A stretch of DNA of 57,884 nucleotides, taken from Candidatus Bathyarchaeota archaeon (GTDB taxonomy: Archaea > Thermoproteota > Bathyarchaeia > Bathyarchaeales > Bathycorpusculaceae). Below are positions 54,220-57,884 of this stretch, in pieces; position 1 is the first letter of the stretch, and every line of letters starts with the position of its first letter. The stretch spans positions 1 to 57,884 of the forward strand of contig JAGTQX010000009.1 of NCBI GenBank assembly GCA_018396675.1. Direction: 5' to 3'. The translations under genes and the position numbers were made by a program. The notes below the pieces were generated by a model. The model had not been told where the DNA came from and searched no databases. It saw nothing but the letters and a program-made list of their open reading frames with translations.

Positions 54220-54294
54220 GGGCCCGTAGCTCAGCTAGGTTAGAGCGACAGGCTCATAACCTGTTGGTCGCCGGTTCAAATCCGGCCGGGCCCA
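54220..54294 (+). tRNA. tRNA-Met (anticodon CAT, elongator or Ile2)
   Basis: Acceptor GGGCCCG/CGGGCCC, D-arm GCTC/GAGC, anticodon stem ACAGG/CCTGT with loop CTCATAA, T-arm GCCGG/CCGGC. Discriminator A and no encoded CCA. No initiator-type acceptor (no AGC start), so elongator Met or a CAT tRNA-Ile. A GTTTAAATT box is 38-46 bp upstream. Confidence 0.92.
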
Positions 54295-54316
54295 CTTTCT
54301 AACTGTTTCAGTTTTA

Positions 54317-54510
54317 TTAGTTTTTGCGAACCATCGTTCTAGGTTCATATATTGCCATTATTATTGTTGTGATGGCAACGTTGAGGGCTAACAGATAAAG
54401 GCCGCCTAGTGTTGTTTCGAGTGTTGAATAGAATTGTTCCGCAGATTATTAGAATCATGAAGCCCCAAATTGGTGTTTGAGACTGGATTGTTCCACTGTG
54501 CTCCTGTATG
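54317..54510 (-). pseudogene. Frameshifted two-span membrane protein remnant
   Basis: On the minus strand one frame reads QTPIWGFMILIICG and then the next frame continues FYSTLETTLGGLYLLALNVAI to MVRKN stop at 54317. Joined by one frameshift, this would be a small protein with two membrane helices. No intact start is visible. It lies directly after tRNA-Met. Confidence 0.4.
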
Positions 54511-54574
54511 ATTGTATGACTATATGCTCAAGCTTTATAAGTTTTACGCTTATACACTTGTATGGTTATGTGTA

Positions 54575-54745
54575 ATGCCAAAACGCAAAAACACACGCAG
54601 AACCACAATAGTCATAGACGACCAGCTGTGGGTACGCCTCCTCTCATACGTAGTTAAAAAACACGGAACAGCCAAAAAAGTAAGCGCCGAAATAGAACAA
54701 GCCATAAAAGAATACTTAGACAAGCAAGAAAAACAACCAAAATAG
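54575..54745 (+). CDS. Ribbon-helix-helix-type small protein
   Basis: 56 residues from the ATG at 54575; the longer frame from 54512 adds residues read from promoter-like sequence. Basic N-terminus (MPKRKNTRRTTIVIDDQLWV), then a helix pair with AKKVSAEIEQAIKEYLDK. Fits the RHH fold. Two GATATC-type repeats lie directly downstream. Confidence 0.6.
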   Translation: MPKRKNTRRTTIVIDDQLWVRLLSYVVKKHGTAKKVSAEIEQAIKEYLDKQEKQPK

Positions 54746-54751
54746 ACTCGA

Positions 54752-54820
54752 GATATCTATTTGATATCAAACAAACTTCTTTTGGGTGAAAGAAGCAAAA
54801 ACGATATCTATCTGATATCA
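54752..54820. promoter_or_regulatory. Two 18-bp repeats of a GATATC dyad
   Basis: GATATCTATTTGATATCA (54752-54769) and GATATCTATCTGATATCA (54803-54820) differ at one base and start 51 bp apart. Each holds GATATC twice. They lie between the RHH gene and the convergent nuclease gene, in a 164-bp gap with no gene; possible sites for the RHH protein. Confidence 0.6.
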
Positions 54821-54909
54821 TTGCATTCCAGCAGGGACGACTAGTGATTGCTTCTTTTGAAGGAGATGTAGATTATAGGAAAATTGGATAATAACCATGC
54901 TAAATTAAG

Positions 54910-55428
54910 TTATGCTTTAGCCAGAATTTTATCACAAGCTTCTTGAATGTAGACTTTGAAACCCTTTTCAATCAAATTGAACAACTCTTTCCCTTCGATT
55001 GGAATTATTAGCAGTTTATCTTTTACTCGTGCATCTCTAATTGCTGTATAAGCTTTCGAACTCAGAGAGCTAGTGGTGAGGTAAACTCCGAAACAGCTTA
55101 AAAAGGCTTTAGCACGTATCAATGTGATGAAATGGTTTAATTCTTGAGAACTTATCTTATCGCCCCAATTTTTACATTCAATAAAAATATACTGATACTT
55201 TTTCCATAAAGGATGGTCTGCGTGTTCACATCGGTAAAAATAATCAATTTCGCCTATATTTGAGCGACAGTGTTTACTAACATATACAAATCCATCTTGT
55301 TGTGCCATAAAGTTTTCAAAGAAATATTCGAACTTTTTCCCTTTCTTTACGCCATTTTTTTCTGTAATAGCATCTTCCAATAATTCTTTAAGTTCTAATT
55401 TTGAGAGCTTTCTCCCGATTAGGTTCAA
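54910..55428 (-). CDS. PD-(D/E)XK-type nuclease, third gene of a cassette
   Basis: 172 residues. Core: IGEIDYFYR (E60, D62) and FIECKNW (E84, K86), the PD-(D/E)XK metal site, then a Ser-rich helix (SSQELNHFITLIR) as in Mrr-like enzymes. Short but complete-looking. It starts within the end of the zinc-ribbon gene (41-bp overlap), which in turn overlaps the 324-residue gene. The family is not one I can name. Possibly defence or mobile-element processing. Confidence 0.7.
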   Translation of the reverse strand: MNLIGRKLSKLELKELLEDAITEKNGVKKGKKFEYFFENFMAQQDGFVYVSKHCRSNIGEIDYFYRCEHADHPLWKKYQYIFIECKNWGDKISSQELNHFITLIRAKAFLSCFGVYLTTSSLSSKAYTAIRDARVKDKLLIIPIEGKELFNLIEKGFKVYIQEACDKILAKA

Positions 55429-55795
55429 TCGGCTTTTCTTGGGGACGAAAAAACTTGCCTTTCACCTCCAGCACTATTTCTAGAAAATCATCCGACCTTG
55501 GGAAATCCTCTCCACATAATTCGCACGTAATTTCTTCAGGGATGTCGAGATACTTTTTATAAGTGCCTAACGAGGCTCCACAGCTTGGGCATCTAACTTC
55601 TAAACTTCCCTCAATTTCATTCTTCTTCAGAAGGGGCAAAAAGAAATCTTCAGCTTCGACTATGGTGATATGCGCCTCTTCTACAAATTCTCGCAAATAG
55701 AACTTATTTCTGCCTTGCGAAAGAAACTCCTTAAGTTTTCTTTTCAAAGTATTCGACAAGCATTCGTTCTGGTCTTGCAAAAACGTACCCCTCAC
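55388..55795 (-). CDS. wHTH plus zinc-ribbon protein, middle gene of a cassette
   Basis: 135 residues. Residues about 20-66 form a helix-rich winged-HTH-like segment; a zinc ribbon follows, CPSC (69-72) and CELC (91-94). The C-terminus is basic. Not recognised as a whole. Overlaps the upstream gene by 65 bp and the nuclease gene by 41 bp, both on the minus strand, so the three are likely translated together. Confidence 0.6.
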   Translation of the reverse strand: MRGTFLQDQNECLSNTLKRKLKEFLSQGRNKFYLREFVEEAHITIVEAEDFFLPLLKKNEIEGSLEVRCPSCGASLGTYKKYLDIPEEITCELCGEDFPRSDDFLEIVLEVKGKFFRPQEKPIEPNREKALKIRT

Positions 55796-56705
55796 TTATT
55801 TTTTCTAAAGCATTTATAACATAATCTATATCTGCTTCACTGGCAAAAAGTGTGTATTTTATATGGCAATTTCTGAAATAAATATGGAAGTTAATTTTAT
55901 GGTTATCGTCCATTCTAATAGTTACGTGTCCATGTCTCAATCTGCCATACCGGAGTTCCTCTTGATATCTTTTTGCAGTTCGTAAGTCCATACCTTTCCT
56001 TGCAGTAATTATAAGGGAACCTGAAACCTCAGAGATTGGGAGTTCGATTGTGGCGCTGTTAAGCGAACTAATCCATTCTATAAACTTCCTGTTCATATTT
56101 ATGTCCATTAAATTTAGTGAGTAGAAGGGCTCAAGTCCCAAATATGCTGGAATTCTAGCCGCCATTTTTGTAGCCATAGAGCGATGTTTAGTTCGGACTT
56201 CCAGAATTTTACTATCTGGTCTATAGACCACCACTCCTCTCCAATATTGTCTGTGTTCTTTAGGTCTTCCAGTCATTTCATCTATTAGTGAAATTAAACC
56301 TAACAAATAGTGAAACCTAATTCTCAGTGTGCGGGTTGTGTGGTCAATTTCTACTTCGTCATAGTAGGGATAGCTTTCCCAAAACATCGATTCAGGTCTA
56401 ATGTTTAATAGCGTCTTTGCTTTCCCAAAAATTGTTTGAATTGACGGAGTTTTCTCCTTTGTTATAAAAACAAAAGAGGAAACTTTTCCAGCATCACCAT
56501 ACTGAGAAAGAATCTCTTTTTTAGCTTTATAGTCCAATTCGTCTATGAAACTGTCAACTATAGTGTAGATATCCAGTGCTTCGGGTGGAATCTCAACTTC
56601 ATATTTGTTGGCAAGTGAATACAACATCTGTAATGGCATGTTTACGAGCGTTCTCCGTAATCTAAAAATTTCTTTTTCTGATGTATCTGAACCTGATGTT
56701 TCCAA
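55731..56705 (-). CDS. Unrecognised 324-residue protein, first gene of a cassette
   Basis: Starts at TTG (56705), with GGAG 4 bases upstream. N-terminal helical region (about 18-75) resembles a SAP/helix-extension-helix type DNA-binding unit. The remainder is alternating strands and short helices (VEIDHTTRTLRIRFHYLL, GSLIITARKGMDLRTAKRYQ, HGHVTIRMDDNHKINFHIYF). No ATPase, nuclease or methylase motif is visible. It overlaps the zinc-ribbon gene; with the nuclease it forms a cassette of unknown function. Confidence 0.6.
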   Translation of the reverse strand: METSGSDTSEKEIFRLRRTLVNMPLQMLYSLANKYEVEIPPEALDIYTIVDSFIDELDYKAKKEILSQYGDAGKVSSFVFITKEKTPSIQTIFGKAKTLLNIRPESMFWESYPYYDEVEIDHTTRTLRIRFHYLLGLISLIDEMTGRPKEHRQYWRGVVVYRPDSKILEVRTKHRSMATKMAARIPAYLGLEPFYSLNLMDINMNRKFIEWISSLNSATIELPISEVSGSLIITARKGMDLRTAKRYQEELRYGRLRHGHVTIRMDDNHKINFHIYFRNCHIKYTLFASEADIDYVINALEKISEGYVFARPERMLVEYFEKKT

Positions 56706-56828
56706 TACACTCCGACTCTTAGTGTATTCTCAACAAAAATAAATCATGTTCAAATTGATAGTCTTTACGGTTTCTGACATATATTCAAGAATTTAATCTG
56801 TTCCTTCCCTAAAACAACCAATAGCAAC

Positions 56829-57056
56829 CTACCGGCATCGGCATTTCCTCGTATTAAGTGGTTGCCATGCAATATTAGAAAACGTAAGGTGCACATTTTG
56901 TTTTGGTAACTTCGAACAACGACAAACAGTACAGTATTTATCTCCTTTAACTGTTAGATATGACTTACCCGGTCTACGACCGAAACGTCTATCGCTCCTA
57001 ACCCAAATCACATTTAACTTGCCATGAGGTTTCTCTATTGAACCGTATGTAAGCAT
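56829..57056 (-). CDS. Doubtful small Cys-rich ORF
   Basis: 75 residues with RRFGRRPGKSY, CTVCRCSK and a terminal CRCR. No family or start signal; could be a chance frame or a decayed gene between the cassette and the MBL remnant. The 418-bp region around it (56706-57124) holds nothing else I can support. Confidence 0.2.
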   Translation of the reverse strand: MLTYGSIEKPHGKLNVIWVRSDRRFGRRPGKSYLTVKGDKYCTVCRCSKLPKQNVHLTFSNIAWQPLNTRKCRCR

Positions 57057-57124
57057 ATTTATTCTCTTCTGACCCGTGATGAGGAGAAGTTATTATCATT
57101 TGGTCATGCCTTTCGTACAAAATG

Positions 57125-57600
57125 TTAAAACTGAATAAGTTTTAAGACTGTGCTGAATACTTTCATTAGATTTTCTGCGCTTTCTTCAATAAAGGGGCTT
57201 TCTTCTTCATTTGATTTAATCGTATACATTTCGCCTAGCAGGCAAAAATCTTCAACCCTATTTTCAAGCTTTTCAATGTCGGTAATCAATTCTTTCAAAA
57301 AGCTTTCCGGGTTGCCAATCAAGTCGCTAGGACGGTCCATCCAGGATGCAGGTAGCCAAACTTCTTTTGCGATAAGCCCGCCTTTAAGAAATCCAAGCAC
57401 TCCACTGGCATGGTCAGAGTCATTGTGGGTGCAAACCAAAATGTCAACGCTATTTTAACAAGTAGCCTATATAAATTACATTAGGAAATCTTCTTTCACT
57501 CCCTCCTCCATCGACAAGTATTCTTCGGTCATCCTTTTCCATGTAAAATGCATCACCTTGTTTTTATTTTGAAGTTGACAGTTTTAAACGCTTAAGTAAA
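57125..57600 (-). pseudogene. Decayed metallo-beta-lactamase-fold protein
   Basis: Minus strand. N-terminal piece (about 57468-57560) reads QGDAFYMEKDDRRILVDGGG then SERRFPNVIYIG and meets a stop; the next piece, in another frame (57125-57447), reads VDILVCTHNDSDHASG, the THxDxDH metal motif, and EVWLPASW. A deletion with frameshift lies between. An A5 run at about 57561-57565 may hold another. MBL proteins of this type often accompany nuclease or defence genes. Confidence 0.7.
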
Positions 57601-57692
57601 ATCAAAAGCCGCCAACAATTTGAAGTCGTTTTTCTGCTATTCTATCCTCAAAATGAGGGAAAATTGAGCGAATTTAGCTTAGCGAATATAGT

Positions 57693-57753
57693 GCGGGGGG
57701 TGGGATTTGCACTCCCCACGGCGTGGAGATGTCACCCGCAAATCCCCTTTTTT
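57693..57753 (+). ncRNA. Candidate structured RNA or terminator, GC-rich, before a T-tract
   Basis: Three pairing regions. Stem A: GGGATTTGC (57702-57710) with GCAAATCCC (57738-57746), perfect. Stem B: GCGGG..GTG (57693-57702, GG bulge) with CACCCGC (57733-57739). Internal hairpin: CCAC/GTGG with GGC loop (57716-57726). The order B5', A5', B3', A3' is that of a pseudoknot, though A and B share 2-3 bases at their ends. Six T follow at 57748. On the other strand it resembles a tRNA 3' end (CCCAC CCCCCGC A), but no cloverleaf can be drawn. Confidence 0.4.
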
Positions 57754-57797
57754 CTCTTTTACTCAAAAGCTAAAATAGCGCGCAGGAAAGAAAAGCC

Positions 57798-57811
57798 GTG
57801 CAAAGTTTATA
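57798..57811 (+). promoter_or_regulatory. TATA box before the right-edge gene
   Basis: AAGTTTATATAGAA lies about 64-77 bp before the ATG at 57875. The match to an archaeal TATA box is good, but the spacing is long, so a 40-base leader is implied. Confidence 0.4.
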
Positions 57812-57874
57812 TAGAATTCTTTCACTAAACATCAAATCATATGCATATAACGACTTTTAGTTAGGTGTCATGTT

Positions 57875-57884
57875 ATGGCTGAAG
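57875..57884 (+). CDS. Start of a gene cut by the window edge
   Basis: ATGGCTGAAG at the right edge, preceded by a TATA-like box and an AGGTGT element 8-13 bases before the ATG. Only three codons are visible; the ATG at 57870 is an alternative in another frame. Confidence 0.35.

Noticed and set aside
57693-57760. A tRNA gene on the minus strand
   Set aside because: Only a 3'-end-like CCCAC CCCCCGC A is present; the T-loop is too long and no D-arm or anticodon arm can be drawn.
1-57884. CRISPR array
   Set aside because: No series of evenly spaced identical repeats is visible; repeats found are pairs or palindromes.
1-57884. Insertion sequences
   Set aside because: No transposase motif or terminal inverted repeats with target duplication were seen; the only recombinase is the tyrosine integrase and its relic.

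Overview
The window is archaeal chromosome, most likely from the Thermoproteota and perhaps a Bathyarchaeia-type genome. The domain is supported by archaeal EF-2, PurP, TrmY, a TIP49/RuvBL-type helicase, a COG2112-type kinase, a tRNA-Pro with a bulge-helix-bulge intron, tRNAs preceded by A/T boxes, and many overlapping start/stop codons with TTG or GTG starts. The lineage is an inference from gene style; no 16S rRNA or ribosomal protein cluster is present.

Layout. (1) 1-7.8 kb: on the minus strand, a possible operon of GT4 glycosyltransferase, Ca2+-type P-ATPase, HPr-kinase-like P-loop protein and bacterial-type 6-phosphofructokinase, which runs off the left edge. On the plus strand are an intramembrane M50-CBS protease and a PRC-barrel protein. 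(2) 7.8-11.2 kb: three HTH regulators around a gene-free kilobase rich in palindromes, then trmY. (3) 11.2-25 kb: housekeeping genes, namely TIP49 helicase, two MFS carriers, an AmmeMemoRadiSam radical SAM enzyme, thiL, a nitroreductase, tRNA-Thr and tRNA-Pro(TGG), GlpX fructose-bisphosphatase, a dipeptide epimerase and a NatAB-like ABC exporter. (4) 23.9-35.6 kb: a surface-glycan cluster with three GT2 enzymes, three GT4 enzymes, two GT-C-like membrane proteins and a small unknown protein, followed by a coding remnant. (5) 35.7-36.9 kb: two tandem, diverged membrane paralogues.

(6) 37.06-41.94 kb: an integrated element of about 4.9 kb in the 5' half of an intron-containing tRNA-Pro(GGG). A tyrosine integrase abuts the tRNA and a 21-bp copy of the tRNA 5' end marks the far end. 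Cargo is a DNA methyltransferase overlapping in operon style with a PD-(D/E)XK nuclease (a likely restriction-modification pair), plus two small regulators. Just beyond the far end lies the C-terminal relic of a second, diverged integrase, so the same tRNA was used at least twice.

(7) 42.1-53.8 kb: core genes, including purE-purC-purP-purP and two divergently transcribed EF-2 paralogues. One EF-2 keeps the diphthamide histidine. The other has tyrosine there. They are followed by an Ogg-type glycosylase, a helical protein and a thioredoxin-like protein. (8) 54.2-57.8 kb: a second accessory stretch after tRNA-Met. It holds a ribbon-helix-helix protein, twin GATATC-type repeats, a three-gene overlapping cassette ending in a nuclease, a decayed metallo-beta-lactamase gene and a GC-rich element that can fold as a pseudoknot before a T-tract.

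The best candidates for something undescribed are the three-gene nuclease cassette (54.9-56.7 kb), the small R-M element with its tandem att/integrase relic, and the EF-2 pair with complementary departures from consensus.
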